Source of the DNA: Planctomyces sp.
GTDB taxonomy: Bacteria; Planctomycetota; Planctomycetia; Planctomycetales; Planctomycetaceae
Assembly: GCA_005798445.1 (NCBI GenBank)
Contig: SYJG01000457.1
Coordinates: 1 to 41,119, forward strand
DNA length: 41,119 nt
Direction: 5' to 3'
The notes under the pieces were generated by a model. That model saw only the letters and a program-made list of their open reading frames with translations, was not told the origin of the DNA and searched no databases. Position 1 is the stretch's first letter; each line of letters begins with the position of its first letter. The position numbers and the translations under genes were made by a program. This document shows, piece after piece, positions 1 to 9,011 of the stretch.

Positions 1-117
1 TCTCCCTCTCCCTTGGGAAGAGGGTTGGGGTGAGGGAGCCAACTGGCGATTGAGTCCCTCATCCGGCCTTCGGCCACCTTCTCCCGAGTGGAGAAGGGCG
101 AGAACGGACTCATCCGG
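1..117. repeat. Palindromic intergenic repeat, C/T-rich REP-like element at window edge
   Basis: The first bases contain CCCTCTCCC facing GGAAGAGGG and then GGTGAGGG. A second palindromic part follows, CCCTCATCCGGCC facing GGCC, then CACCTTCTCCC facing GGAGAAGG. The stretch carries no gene and lies just downstream of the DUF1501 gene on the minus strand. I know this kind of CCTCATCCGG/CCTTCTCCC motif as a common intergenic repeat in planctomycete genomes, but I cannot count copies here. Its left end may lie outside the window. Confidence 0.5.
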
Positions 118-130
118 CGCATGGTGCCCG

Positions 131-1501
131 TCACAGGATTGCGTGAATTGGTTCGCCGGTCGAGAGTGGAACCGGTTGGCCTTCGGGAGTGCGCAGCAAG
201 CGATGCGTGTCGATGCCGAGCAAATGGTAAATCGTCGCAGCGAGGTCTTCTGGCCCAACTGGGTCGCGCGCGGGGTAGGCGGCCTGACGATCGGAAGCTC
301 CGTGGATCGCGCCGCCGCGCAGGCCGGCTCCGGCGAGGACCACGGTGTTGCATGCGGCCCAGTGATCGCGGCCGGCGTTTTTGTTGATCGTCGGCGTGCG
401 ACCGAACTCCCCCAGCCAGACGATCAGCGTTTCGTCGAGCATGCCGCGCTCTTCCAGGTCGAGCAGCAAAGACGAAAAACCTTGGTCCATGTTGGGCAAC
501 AACTTCTTCTTGTGCAGGTTGAAGTTGTCCGAGTGCGTGTCCCAATAGGCGTCATCCCGTTCCCAGTTCACCGTGACCAGCGAGACGCCCGACTCGACCA
601 ATCGTCGAGCCAACAGACAGCCTTGCCCGAACGGAGTCTGGCCGTATCGCTCGCGCAGCGGGGTCGGTTCCTGAGCGACGTCGAACGCGCGTCGCACGGC
701 AGGAGAGGTCAGCAACTCAAACGCTTGTTCGTGGTAGCCGCCGAAGTTCTGGACCCTGGCCAACTGATGCAGTTGCGCGGACTGCTGGTCGATCTGAGCC
801 AGCAAATTTCTGCGGTCGAGCAGTCGTTGCGAATTTTCGATCGGCGGCAGCGGTTGAAAGTCGGCGCGGTTCGCGTGCTGCGGGATGAACAGTGGGTCGA
901 ACTCCTGTCCCAAAAAGCCCGCGAAGAAGCCGGGGAAGATGTGATTGTTCGCCGACACTTGATTCGCCGGCGCGTTGAGACTGACGGACGCTGGCATCCG
1001 CGAGTCACGACGACGCAGGGTGTGATTCGCGATCGCTCCGAAGCAGGGGAAATCGTCGGCGGCGTTTTGTGGATTCGTTGCTGGCCGGCGATGACGGACT
1101 CCGGAGAGCATGTAGTGCATCGCGACCGTGTGCGTGTTGTCGGGATGCGTGAGCGATCGGATTTGCAGATACCGATCCGCCATCTGAGCCAGCCGAGGAA
1201 TGTGCTCGCTGACGTGGATGCCCGGCACGTTGGTCGCGATTGGTTGGAACTCACTGCGGACGGCTGACGGCGCATCGGGCTTCAAGTCCCAGGTGTCTTG
1301 ATGCGCCGGCGCACCGAACATGAACAGCACGATACAGGCTTTGGCTCGCGGCTTTCGTTCGGTCGCTGCGGCTTGGCTCTGCCAGAGTGCGGGCAAACCG
1401 AGTCCCGGCAATCCCACGCCACTCAGACCGCCGACACGCAACCATTCGCGCCGCGAGAGTCCCTCGCACGTTCGGACGGGTTGGCCGGAGATCGTGATCA
1501 T
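131..1501 (-). CDS. DUF1501 family protein, Tat-exported
   Basis: This 456-residue protein belongs to the DUF1501 family, which has a sulfatase/alkaline-phosphatase-like fold and is greatly expanded in planctomycetes. The N-terminus has a twin-arginine signal (LSRREWLRVGG) followed by a glycine/leucine-rich hydrophobic stretch ending near QAAA, so export by the Tat system is likely. Family features include FMFGAPAHQDTWDLKP near the start of the mature part and a C-terminal LGEFGRTPTINKNAGRDHW block. I start it at the ATG at 1501 rather than an upstream in-frame ATG, because the Tat signal begins a few residues after 1501. In planctomycetes such genes often pair with a DUF1549/DUF1553 cytochrome-type gene; none is adjacent here, although that partner could lie left of the window edge. 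A second DUF1501 gene lies at 13491. The substrate is unknown. Confidence 0.93.
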   Translation of the reverse strand: MITISGQPVRTCEGLSRREWLRVGGLSGVGLPGLGLPALWQSQAAATERKPRAKACIVLFMFGAPAHQDTWDLKPDAPSAVRSEFQPIATNVPGIHVSEHIPRLAQMADRYLQIRSLTHPDNTHTVAMHYMLSGVRHRRPATNPQNAADDFPCFGAIANHTLRRRDSRMPASVSLNAPANQVSANNHIFPGFFAGFLGQEFDPLFIPQHANRADFQPLPPIENSQRLLDRRNLLAQIDQQSAQLHQLARVQNFGGYHEQAFELLTSPAVRRAFDVAQEPTPLRERYGQTPFGQGCLLARRLVESGVSLVTVNWERDDAYWDTHSDNFNLHKKKLLPNMDQGFSSLLLDLEERGMLDETLIVWLGEFGRTPTINKNAGRDHWAACNTVVLAGAGLRGGAIHGASDRQAAYPARDPVGPEDLAATIYHLLGIDTHRLLRTPEGQPVPLSTGEPIHAIL

Positions 1502-1739
1502 GGTTTGATCCTGTTGCGCTCCCACAGGACGCGAGCATGATAACGCTCGCCGAGTCGATTGCAACGCCTTGGCCCATCGGCGTTTTCAGACGGAACAATC
1601 GGCATTGCGGACACAACGAGTCGTGTCGCTGTAACTCCTGCACGTTGTCGTCGTCGATGAGGTGAATCAATTTGCCTCGTGCTTGGTGACGAGCTATCAA
1701 GCTGCCGCCCCCTCTTGCAATTCCCGGAGTAACTGAGCC

Positions 1740-2693
1740 GTGACGACGCCGACTTCAGAGCCAATTCCGCCGACATCGGAATCTACTCCTCCGACTGTGA
1801 CGCCTCCTGTGCCAACAGTACCGAAGCTACACGAGTTGAAAGACGTGCCCTGGTCACAAGTGGTGATGAGCGCCGTGGGGTTGGTGTGTTGGATTCTGCT
1901 GTATGCGGCGGGGTTGCTCTTGGAGTCGGTCGAGGAACGCATACTTCTGGCCCCTCACATGGTGGAGAAGCAGCTTGGCCCGAACGGCAAGGAACTCGTC
2001 GCGGATGTGATCAAGCGGGCGGAAGTCGCTGAAGCTGAACAGGAACAGAAGGAAAGGAAACCCAAGAACGAGAGTAGCAAGGACCGCGAAGAGTCCAGCG
2101 TGGCCGTGTTGAGTGAGCCAAAGGGAAATGAGGCTCCCAAGGAGATTGGGAAGGGCACCGAAAAGACATCGACCGCCGCAGGCAGTGCGGAGCCAGCAAA
2201 GAAAAACTTGGCAGAAATCAGTCCTGAGAAAAAGGAGCCTCTTCTCGCGACTCGTCAACCAGTCTCTCGCGTGGCGGCCTTCTTCTACTCGGTGCTGGTT
2301 TTCACTCCGACCAACATGGCTCTGCTGACGTTGTTTGCCGGCCTGTTGGGAGGGTGCGTCAGCAACATCAAGTATTCGATGATGACGATCGAGGAACGAG
2401 CCAACCTCAAACCCAACGAGGAAGCGATCCTTTCCGAGAATCCCCTGTCGGCGACGATGCGTGGCTTCGTGATCTACCTGTGCATGGTCGCCGGCTTGTA
2501 TGTGGTCTTGGATGACCCGTTCAAAGACAGCACGCCGGGGCAATACGCTCGGCTGGCAGGCTCGATGTCGCTGGTGGCGTTCATCGTGGGTTTTGATCCG
2601 ACGCGAATCAAAGCTTGGCTGCGCATGGCCGACAGCAAGTCAGGCTCCTCCGATTCGGGAAGCTCGCAAGCTGGTTCGACAGCGAAGTCGTAG
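1740..2693 (+). CDS. Hypothetical membrane protein with charged Glu/Lys linker
   Basis: I do not recognise a family. The 317-residue product has a Pro/Thr/Ser-rich N-terminus (about residues 1-30), a membrane segment around 39-62 (WSQVVMSAVGLVCWILLYAA), a long Lys/Glu-rich linker around 85-170, and then three hydrophobic segments around 180-210, 240-258 and 268-282. This suggests an integral membrane protein with a flexible charged loop. The start is GTG at 1740: an in-frame TGA lies two codons upstream, and a GGAG Shine-Dalgarno sequence sits about 10 bases before the start. The TAG stop lies inside the GTAG foot of the palindromic element at 2690-2774, so the extreme C-terminus (SQAGSTAKS) may have been set by insertion of that element. 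It is divergent from the DUF1501 gene at 131-1501 and convergent with the rhamnulokinase gene. Confidence 0.8.
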   Translation: MTTPTSEPIPPTSESTPPTVTPPVPTVPKLHELKDVPWSQVVMSAVGLVCWILLYAAGLLLESVEERILLAPHMVEKQLGPNGKELVADVIKRAEVAEAEQEQKERKPKNESSKDREESSVAVLSEPKGNEAPKEIGKGTEKTSTAAGSAEPAKKNLAEISPEKKEPLLATRQPVSRVAAFFYSVLVFTPTNMALLTLFAGLLGGCVSNIKYSMMTIEERANLKPNEEAILSENPLSATMRGFVIYLCMVAGLYVVLDDPFKDSTPGQYARLAGSMSLVAFIVGFDPTRIKAWLRMADSKSGSSDSGSSQAGSTAKS

Positions 2694-2774
2694 GTCAGCC
2701 TTTCCAGGCTGACTCGATTGACGGTTGATGCTCGCATTTTGCCAATTCGGGTCAGGCTGGAAAGCCTGACCTAC
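2690..2774. repeat. REPIN-like nested palindrome, family A, copy 1
   Basis: The element runs from GTAGGTCAGCC to its inverted end GGCTGGAAAGCCTGACCTAC. Each arm is itself a hairpin behind a GTAG foot: GTCAGCCT pairs with AGGCTGAC on the left, and GTCAGGCT pairs with AGCCTGAC on the right. Between the two arms a C in one stem strand becomes G while its partner changes G to C, so pairing is kept. This is REPIN architecture. It lies between two convergent genes, so it could also act as a bidirectional terminator. Its TAG is the stop codon of the upstream membrane protein. Confidence 0.8.
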
Positions 2775-2778
2775 GGCG

Positions 2779-4272
2779 TCAGCGTGGGCGATTGCACAAC
2801 TCCGCGAATCGAGCGTTCGCCGCTTGCCAGGCGGTTGGCTCGGACGGCTCGTAGCGTTTCATCTCGCACGACCGACGGACGACTTCGCGGATCTCTGCCA
2901 GTGACCCAATCTCGCCGGCCGTTCGGGCCTGCACGAGCACGTTGCCCAGCGCGGTTGCTTCGACAGGGCCGGTGATGACCGGACGTCCGCAGGCGTTCGC
3001 TGTGAATTGGTTGAGCAACTCGTTCTTCGTGCCGCCGCCGACAATGTGGATGACTTCGATCGGCACACCGGTCAACTCTTCCATCCAGCCCAGCACGACG
3101 CGGTACTTCAGCGCGAGGCTTTCCAGGCAGCAGCGGATGAGTTGCCCTTCGGATTCGGGGACCGGCTGATTGGTCGCTCGGCAGAAGTTTTGAATGGCCG
3201 TCGGCATGTCGTCGGGGCTGAGGAAGCTCGGATCGTCCGGGTCGATCAGCGAGGCGAACGGCATCGCGGCGGTCGCTAGTTGTACCATCGGGCCGTAATC
3301 GAGCGGTCGGCCGTGCCGCTCGAACGAGCGGCGGCATTCCTGCACCAGCCACAAGCCCATGATGTTCTTGAGCAGCCGGTAGGTGCCGTCGATGCCTCCC
3401 TCGTTCGTGACGTTGAGTTCGAGTGCTCGCGGTGTGACGACCGCTTGCTGCACTTCGACACCCATCAGCGACCACGTTCCCGAACTGATGTAGGCCCAGT
3501 TGGGCGAGCCGGTGTTTTCGGTCGGCACCGCTGCGACGGCGCTCCCTGTGTCGTGAGTCGCCGGCGCGACGACATTGATCCGGCCGAGGTTCGTGCGGCG
3601 AGCGATCTCTTCCCGTAGGGTTCCCAACTTCGTGCCGGGAGAGACGACTTCCGGGAAGAAGTGCGACGGGATTTCTAGTCGCTGGAGCATGTCGTAGGCC
3701 CACGTCCGCTTCGTGGCGTCGAAGCACTGCGAGGTCGTGGCGTTCGTGAACTCGACGACCCGACTGCCGCTCAGCAGCCAGTTGATGTAGTCGGGCATCA
3801 TCAGGAAGACATCGGCCAACTGCATCAGGTCGCGGTTCGTTTGGCTCATCGCCAGCAGTTGGTACAGCGTGTTGATCTCCATGAACTGCAAGCCGGTCGC
3901 CGCGAAGACGTCGCCGCGCGAGACCTTCGTCAGCGCGTGATTGAGCATCCCTCGCGAGCGAGCGTCGCGATAGTGATACGGCGCGCCGAGCATCTCGTTG
4001 GTCTTGGTCATCAGGACGTAATCGACGCCCCAGGTATCGACACCGACGCTGGCAATCGCCGCTCCGAATTTCGTCGCCGCCGCGCTGAGACCATTTTGAA
4101 TGTCGGACCAGAGACGCAGGACATCCCAACGCAGGCTGCCGCCGAGGTTGACCGCGCCATTCGGGAAGCGATGCAACTCATCCAACTGAACTCGCTGGCC
4201 ATCGAATAGCCCCGCGACGACTCGGCCGCTTTCGGCCCCCAGATCGACCGCCAAATAACATCGTTCCGACAT
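2779..4272 (-). CDS. rhaB: Rhamnulokinase (FGGY-family sugar kinase)
   Basis: Rhamnulokinase phosphorylates L-rhamnulose at O1 with ATP in the cytoplasmic L-rhamnose pathway. The 497-residue protein has the FGGY kinase layout: N-terminal phosphate motif DLGAESGR (residues 10-17), a [12 protein letters not shown] strand typical of rhamnulokinases, [23 protein letters not shown] and [11 protein letters not shown] in the middle, and the C-terminal adenosine motif [14 protein letters not shown]. Length matches the family (about 480-500). The start is ATG at 4272, with GAGG about six bases upstream. No rhamnose isomerase, aldolase or transporter gene is adjacent, so the gene stands alone. It is bracketed by family-A palindromic elements at 2690-2774 and 4283-4364. 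Another FGGY ketose substrate is possible, but the motifs favour rhamnulose. Confidence 0.92.
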   Translation of the reverse strand: MSERCYLAVDLGAESGRVVAGLFDGQRVQLDELHRFPNGAVNLGGSLRWDVLRLWSDIQNGLSAAATKFGAAIASVGVDTWGVDYVLMTKTNEMLGAPYHYRDARSRGMLNHALTKVSRGDVFAATGLQFMEINTLYQLLAMSQTNRDLMQLADVFLMMPDYINWLLSGSRVVEFTNATTSQCFDATKRTWAYDMLQRLEIPSHFFPEVVSPGTKLGTLREEIARRTNLGRINVVAPATHDTGSAVAAVPTENTGSPNWAYISSGTWSLMGVEVQQAVVTPRALELNVTNEGGIDGTYRLLKNIMGLWLVQECRRSFERHGRPLDYGPMVQLATAAMPFASLIDPDDPSFLSPDDMPTAIQNFCRATNQPVPESEGQLIRCCLESLALKYRVVLGWMEELTGVPIEVIHIVGGGTKNELLNQFTANACGRPVITGPVEATALGNVLVQARTAGEIGSLAEIREVVRRSCEMKRYEPSEPTAWQAANARFAELCNRPR

Positions 4273-4282
4273 GCTGCGCCTC

Positions 4283-4364
4283 GTAGGTCAGCCTTTCTAG
4301 GCTGACCCGATAAACGATTGACGTTGATTTGCCAATTCGGGTCAGGCTGGAAAGCCTGACCTAC
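4283..4364. repeat. REPIN-like nested palindrome, family A, copy 2
   Basis: This is a second copy of the 2690-2774 element in the same orientation. The GTAG foot and hairpin GTCAGCCT/AGGCTGAC are on the left, GTCAGGCT/AGCCTGAC and CTAC are on the right, and the spacer ends in the shared GCCAATTCG. The loop differs by one base (TTCT instead of TTCC). It ends about 10 bases before the rhaB start codon, so it lies in the rhaB leader, with the rhaB Shine-Dalgarno GAGG immediately outside its CTAC end. Confidence 0.8.
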
Positions 4365-4489
4365 TTTCGGCGGCAGCATGACGATCGAAACCGTGTCCAT
4401 CCAGCGAAACAGGACTGCCTCGCAGAGCAGGAAACTCAGAGGCATGTTGTCGGTGATGGCGTGGTTCGGTAAGTTGTTGGCCGTCGATC

Positions 4490-4507
4490 GGAAAGCCTGA
4501 CTTCTAC
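4490..4507. repeat. Degenerate half copy of family A palindrome
   Basis: GGAAAGCCTGACTTCTAC closely matches the right arm of the family-A elements (GGAAAGCCTGACCTAC) with two extra bases near the foot. The rest of the element is not recognisable. It sits ten bases before the start codon of the gene at 4518, in the same position relative to the start as copy 2 has to rhaB. Confidence 0.5.
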
Positions 4508-4517
4508 GAGCGTCACC

Positions 4518-6026
4518 ATGCACGAAGCCCTCTTTCGTCAACTCCAGCCGGTACGGCATCGCCAATGGGCGGCCGGAGTGCTGCGAGCGACGGCATGGGG
4601 ATTCGTTGGAGGCTCCGGCATAGCGGTGATTTTTGCTGTGCTTCGGTTGCTGGGCTGGATTTCCACAGCTTGGGCAGGATGGAGTTTTCTCTTGGCCTTG
4701 CCGACGGCGGCCGCGTGTGCATTTGGTGTGCGGAATTGGCTCAATGCCAACTGGCTGCCAGCCGCTCGTGCGATCGACGAGCATTACGAATTAAAAGACC
4801 GCACTGAAACCGCTCTGGCCTTTTTGCGACGCGAACAAGCGGGACAGATCGACGAGTTGCAGCAATTGCAACTCGCGGATGCGATGCAACACTTGCAACG
4901 GGTCGAAGCCAAACAGGTTGTCCCGCGCGTCTTGCCGAGCTCCCTCCGCTGGACAACCGCCACGACGGCGTTGGCGGTTGTGTTGCTCTGTTGGCCAACG
5001 GGTCGCTCGCAGGTCAGTGCCGGCCCATCGATGCCGCTCGACGCGATTGTCGCTGAGGCCGAGATCGTCGAAGAGGACTTGATGGAGCTGCTCGAAGAAC
5101 TGCCGGAGGAGCACGACCCGGAACTTGACGCGGTCATCAAAGAGTTGCTCGCGAAGGCCGAGGAGATGAAGGAGCCGGGCGTCGATGTCCGCGAGGCTCT
5201 GGCCAAGCTGTCCGAGATGCAATCGGCACTGCAAGCCGTCGCCGCGGAGTTCAACGTCTCCGCGACCGACGAACAGATGAAAGCCATCGGCGAAGCGTTG
5301 CAATCGGCGGAGTCTCTACAAGAGGCGGGACAAGCGTTGCAGGAAGGTCAGTACGACAAAGCGTCCGAAGCGTTGGCGAAGCTCGACAGTCCGAAGCTCG
5401 ACCGCAAAGAATCGCGAGCCGTCGCCGACAAGCTGAAGAAAGCGTCAGAGGACGCCGCTCAAAAAGGGATGAAGAAGCTCAGTGAAGCGGCCAAGGACGC
5501 GGCCGAGGGACTCGACAAGGACAACCCGACGCAGTCCAAGAACGGACTCAACAAGCTCGGCGAGAGTGCCAAGAAGCAGGGGAATGCCAAGAAGATCGCG
5601 GCGATGCTCAAAAAGCAGAGCGACAAGCTCGGCGAGTGCAAATCGAACTGCCAAGGGAACAGTCAGGACGACGGCAACCAGTTCGCCAAGAAGCCCAGCC
5701 AGAAAGCCGGCAAGGGAACGAATTCGAACATCCAGGGGGACCGAACGGACCTCGCCTCAAAACGCAACGAGCAAAAGATTCAGGGGCAGAAGGGAGAGCA
5801 GGGCGACGCTGACACCGAGACACTCTCCACCACCGAAGCCAACGAGCAATCGAAACGCGAACTCAAAGAGGTCTATCACAAGTACCGCAAGCTCAGCGAC
5901 GCGGTGCTCGACTCCGAAGACATCCCGTTGGGACACCGACAAACGATCCGCCGCTACTTCGAGGCGATCCGCCCGACCCGCGAAGACTCGGCCGCCACAC
6001 CGACGGAATCCGCACCGACGAAGTGA
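4518..6026 (+). CDS. Hypothetical membrane-anchored protein with long helical, charged domain
   Basis: The 502-residue product starts with two adjacent membrane segments (about residues 24-48 and 52-72), a short helical stretch (RAIDEHYELKDRTETALAFL), and a third membrane segment around 148-165. A long Glu/Lys/Ala-rich region predicted to be helical or coiled-coil follows (about 180-390), then a Gln/Asn/Lys-rich low-complexity part and a helical C-terminus (LKEVYHKYRKLSDAVL). The N-terminal arrangement with an LKDR-type helix resembles DUF4175-like membrane proteins, but I cannot confirm this. The protein would project a long helical domain from the cytoplasmic membrane. It is followed without a gap by the Uma2 gene, whose possible GTG start at 6023 overlaps this TGA stop. 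No function can be assigned. Confidence 0.85.
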   Translation: MHEALFRQLQPVRHRQWAAGVLRATAWGFVGGSGIAVIFAVLRLLGWISTAWAGWSFLLALPTAAACAFGVRNWLNANWLPAARAIDEHYELKDRTETALAFLRREQAGQIDELQQLQLADAMQHLQRVEAKQVVPRVLPSSLRWTTATTALAVVLLCWPTGRSQVSAGPSMPLDAIVAEAEIVEEDLMELLEELPEEHDPELDAVIKELLAKAEEMKEPGVDVREALAKLSEMQSALQAVAAEFNVSATDEQMKAIGEALQSAESLQEAGQALQEGQYDKASEALAKLDSPKLDRKESRAVADKLKKASEDAAQKGMKKLSEAAKDAAEGLDKDNPTQSKNGLNKLGESAKKQGNAKKIAAMLKKQSDKLGECKSNCQGNSQDDGNQFAKKPSQKAGKGTNSNIQGDRTDLASKRNEQKIQGQKGEQGDADTETLSTTEANEQSKRELKEVYHKYRKLSDAVLDSEDIPLGHRQTIRRYFEAIRPTREDSAATPTESAPTK

Positions 6027-6049
6027 TCGAACACCACGCGAGCATCGCA

Positions 6050-6718
6050 ATGACCTCCACACTCACCAAGCCCAAACGCCGACCCAAGCCGGAAACGCTC
6101 GCTGAGCTTCTGAAGAGCTTGGGGGGCATCCGCCCCAGCCGTATTCGCATGAACCCGCCTCCCGGCCGCGCGACCGAGAAGGACATCCTCCGCATTGAGG
6201 CGGAAGAGAGCCGACTGTTTGAACTCGTCGATGGCGTGCTCGTGGAGAAACCGATGGGAAGCCAAGAAGCGTTGCTCGCAACAAAAATCAGTCACTGGAT
6301 TCTCACCGACCTTGAGCAGCGGACGACTGACCTCGGCGTGGTGCTTGGTGCCGACGGTTTTCTACGATTGCGTCCGCGGTTGGTGCGCATTCCGGACGTG
6401 TCGTTCATTTCTTGGGATCAGATGCCGAGCGGCGAATTTCCAACCGAGCCAATTGCGTCGCTGTATCCAGATCTCGCCGTCGAAGTGCTCAGCGCGACCA
6501 ACACGCCGCGAGAGATTGCCCGAAAGCTCGAAGAATACTTCGAGGCGGGTTGCCGACTGGCGTGGATCGTTGACCCGGAGACTCGGACAGCGGACGTTTA
6601 CACGGCTCCCGGACAATGCACCCATTTGCGGGCTTCGCAGTCGCTCGACGGCGGCGATGTGTTGCCGGGGTTCAAGCTGCCTTTGAAAGAACTGTTCGCC
6701 AGCACGCGCCGGCGATAA
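6050..6718 (+). CDS. Uma2 family protein (putative PD-(D/E)xK endonuclease)
   Basis: The 222-residue protein matches the Uma2/DUF820 family, which has a restriction-endonuclease-like fold and is expanded in cyanobacteria and planctomycetes. Visible features are ESRLFELVDGVLVEKPMG near residues 45-62, RIPDVSFISWDQ around 112-123, and PDLAVEVLSATNTPREIARK around 137-156 followed by EEYFEAGCRLAWIVDP. The D, E and K residues of the putative active site lie in PDVSF, AVEV and RKLEEY. The start is taken as ATG 6050, because family members begin close to the ETLAELLKSLGGIP-type helix. A GTG at 6023 overlapping the previous stop is an alternative and would add nine residues. Sixteen bases separate it from the ABC transporter gene, so they are probably co-transcribed. 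The physiological role of Uma2 proteins is unknown. Confidence 0.88.
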   Translation: MTSTLTKPKRRPKPETLAELLKSLGGIRPSRIRMNPPPGRATEKDILRIEAEESRLFELVDGVLVEKPMGSQEALLATKISHWILTDLEQRTTDLGVVLGADGFLRLRPRLVRIPDVSFISWDQMPSGEFPTEPIASLYPDLAVEVLSATNTPREIARKLEEYFEAGCRLAWIVDPETRTADVYTAPGQCTHLRASQSLDGGDVLPGFKLPLKELFASTRRR

Positions 6719-6734
6719 CGAGATCAAGACCACG

Positions 6735-9011
6735 ATGTTGAGTGCGGACTTTCGCCGTTTGTTGAGCGAGCAATTTGAGTCGGGCGAGGTCGCGCGTATG
6801 TGGGTCGAAGTGGACCTCGACGAGTCGCTTCGCTTCTCGCCGAGCGTCCTGGTCGCGACGGATCGTCGGTTGCTCGCCACGACGGCGGCGAACACGAAGA
6901 CGGTCTCGCTGAACTGGTCGCAGATCGACGCGGTCTCGGCCAAAGAGCACGGAGCACTCGGCCTGCTGGAGGTCCGCACATCCGACGGGCAATCGCACGC
7001 CTGGCGATACACGGTTGGCAAAGCGGTTGTCGTTCACAAACTGGTTCAGCAGATTGAGAAGCTCAAGTCGGCCGAGGGAGACGCCGACGAAGCGGACGAC
7101 ACCGACGAGGCGGAACTCGAACCGGATGCTCCGCTGCCGCCGATGACAAAGTCGTTCGCGCGGCTGTTTCGATTCACGAAACCGCACGCGCAGATGATGT
7201 TCTTGGGCTTTGTACTGACGGTTCTGGGAGCGTTCTTCGCGATCGTGCCCATGCCGTTGCTCGGCAAAGTCATGGACAAGGTTTTGGTGCCGTTTGCGTT
7301 GGCGACGTATGAAAACAGCGGCGACCTGACGGGAGATCAATTGTTGGAGGATGAATCCAACGTCGTCCGTCCGATTCGCGACGAGCAAGTCATCGCCCAG
7401 GAACGAGCGAAAGCCCTGGCGTCCGCGAAGTGGTATCTCCTGGCGTTCTTCGGAGCCGTCTTGCTGTCGTGGTTGATCGGCTGGGGCCGCACCTACGTCT
7501 TGGCTTGGATCAGCGAGCGTGTCGCCGCCGATCTTCGCAATCAGACCTACGCGCATCTGCAACGGCTTTCACTGGAGTTCTTCGGTGGCAAACGCACGGG
7601 TGACTTGATTTCGCGGATCGACACGGACACGGATCGCATCTGCTATTTCATCGCCGTGCATCTGACCGATTTCGCGTCCGATGTGGTGATGCTGCTCGGC
7701 ATCGGAGCGTATGTGCTGTCGGAAGACCTGTGGCTCGGCCTGGCGACGTTGGTGCCGCTGCCGCTGATCGGCTGGCTGGTGCATGGCGTGCGGAGCCAAC
7801 TCCGTTCGGGCTTCATGGCGGGCAGCCGCGCGTGGGCCGAGATGACGAACGTCCTGGCCGATACGATCCCCGGCATTCGCGTGGTCAAGGCGTTTGCTCA
7901 AGAGCAGCGCGAGATCGACCGGTTCAAAGCTCGCAATGACCAAGTCTTCAAGACGAACAATCACGTCAACAAGCTGTGGTCAGCATTCAGTCCGCTGCTG
8001 ACGCTGCTGTCCGATTTGGGACTGTTACTCATTTGGGTCGTGGGAGTTTGGCAGGTGCTCGGCCACCATTTGACCGTCGGCGTGTTGTCGGCCAGCGTCT
8101 ACCTCATCACGAAGTTTTACGGGCGACTCGAAGCCCTCAGCCGCATTGTCGAGCCGACGCAGCGAGCGGCGAACTCGACGCATCGCATCTTTGAGATTCT
8201 CGATCGAGTCCCGAACATCGCCGATCCCCCGCATCCGATCCGCCCCGGCCGAGTTTCCGGCAACGTCGAGTTCCGCGAGGTGCAGTTCCGTTACGGCACA
8301 CGCCCGATTCTGCGCGGCGTCGATTTGCAGATTCGCTCCGGCGAGATGATCGGCCTCGTCGGCCCCAGCGGTGCTGGCAAGACGACGCTCATCAATCTGG
8401 TCTGCCGCTTCCACGACGTCTCCGAAGGTGCGGTCCTGATCGACGGCAATGACGTGCGGCAGTTGGCTCTCGAAGACTACCGCCGCAACATCGGCATCGT
8501 GCTGCAAGAGCCATTTCTGTTTTACGGCACGATCGCCGAGAACATTTCGTATGGCCGCCCCGACGCGACGCGCGAGCAGATCGTCTCCGCCGCGAAGGCC
8601 GCTCGCGCGCACGAATTCATCCTGCGGCAACCCGACGGCTACGACAGCTTCGTCGGCGAGCGCGGCATGTCTCTCTCCGGCGGCGAGCGGCAGCGCATCA
8701 GCATCGCTCGCGCGTTGCTGATTGACCCGGCGATCCTGATTCTCGACGAAGCCACCTCCGCCGTGGACACCGAGACGGAACGGGAAATCCAGCTCGCGCT
8801 CGAAAACCTGACTCGCGGACGGACGACGATTGCGATTGCGCACCGTCTCAGCACGCTGCGTCGAGCCGACCGACTCGTGGTCCTCGAACATGGCCGCATC
8901 ACCGAGGTCGGCCGCCACGACGACCTGCTCGAACGAGGCGGCACCTATGCCAGGTTGCACAAAGCGCAGCTCGACATGGCTCACGGCGAAGTCACAGAGG
9001 TGACACCATGA
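6735..9011 (+). CDS. ABC exporter, fused permease-ATPase with extra N-terminal domain
   Basis: This 758-residue half-transporter has an unusual N-terminal region of about 125 residues that resembles a PH-like beta domain (FSPSVLVATDRRLLATTA), then an acidic linker. The six-helix type-1 ABC transmembrane domain spans about residues 145-470, and the nucleotide-binding domain follows. Walker A GPSGAGKTT is at 543-551, the signature LSGGERQ at 647-653, Walker B ends in D671 with catalytic E672, and the H-loop is IAHRLS. All catalytic motifs are intact, so it should work as a homodimeric exporter in the cytoplasmic membrane. Its TGA stop overlaps the ATG of the DUF1854 gene (ATGA), showing translational coupling. 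ABC transporters of this architecture beside DUF1854 proteins are, as I recall, named cyanophycin-metabolism-associated in other bacteria; no cyanophycin gene is in this window. The substrate is unknown. Confidence 0.93.
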   Translation: MLSADFRRLLSEQFESGEVARMWVEVDLDESLRFSPSVLVATDRRLLATTAANTKTVSLNWSQIDAVSAKEHGALGLLEVRTSDGQSHAWRYTVGKAVVVHKLVQQIEKLKSAEGDADEADDTDEAELEPDAPLPPMTKSFARLFRFTKPHAQMMFLGFVLTVLGAFFAIVPMPLLGKVMDKVLVPFALATYENSGDLTGDQLLEDESNVVRPIRDEQVIAQERAKALASAKWYLLAFFGAVLLSWLIGWGRTYVLAWISERVAADLRNQTYAHLQRLSLEFFGGKRTGDLISRIDTDTDRICYFIAVHLTDFASDVVMLLGIGAYVLSEDLWLGLATLVPLPLIGWLVHGVRSQLRSGFMAGSRAWAEMTNVLADTIPGIRVVKAFAQEQREIDRFKARNDQVFKTNNHVNKLWSAFSPLLTLLSDLGLLLIWVVGVWQVLGHHLTVGVLSASVYLITKFYGRLEALSRIVEPTQRAANSTHRIFEILDRVPNIADPPHPIRPGRVSGNVEFREVQFRYGTRPILRGVDLQIRSGEMIGLVGPSGAGKTTLINLVCRFHDVSEGAVLIDGNDVRQLALEDYRRNIGIVLQEPFLFYGTIAENISYGRPDATREQIVSAAKAARAHEFILRQPDGYDSFVGERGMSLSGGERQRISIARALLIDPAILILDEATSAVDTETEREIQLALENLTRGRTTIAIAHRLSTLRRADRLVVLEHGRITEVGRHDDLLERGGTYARLHKAQLDMAHGEVTEVTP

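Noticed and set aside
50..1267. A 405-codon plus-strand frame at the window start
   Set aside because: Antisense to the first DUF1501 gene, which has a Tat signal and family motifs.
1251..1700. Minus-strand frame starting MIARHQARGKLIHL with a CPQC pair between the first two genes
   Set aside because: The first 45 residues look slightly protein-like, but the rest overlaps the DUF1501 gene in another frame; at best a remnant, not supportable as a gene.
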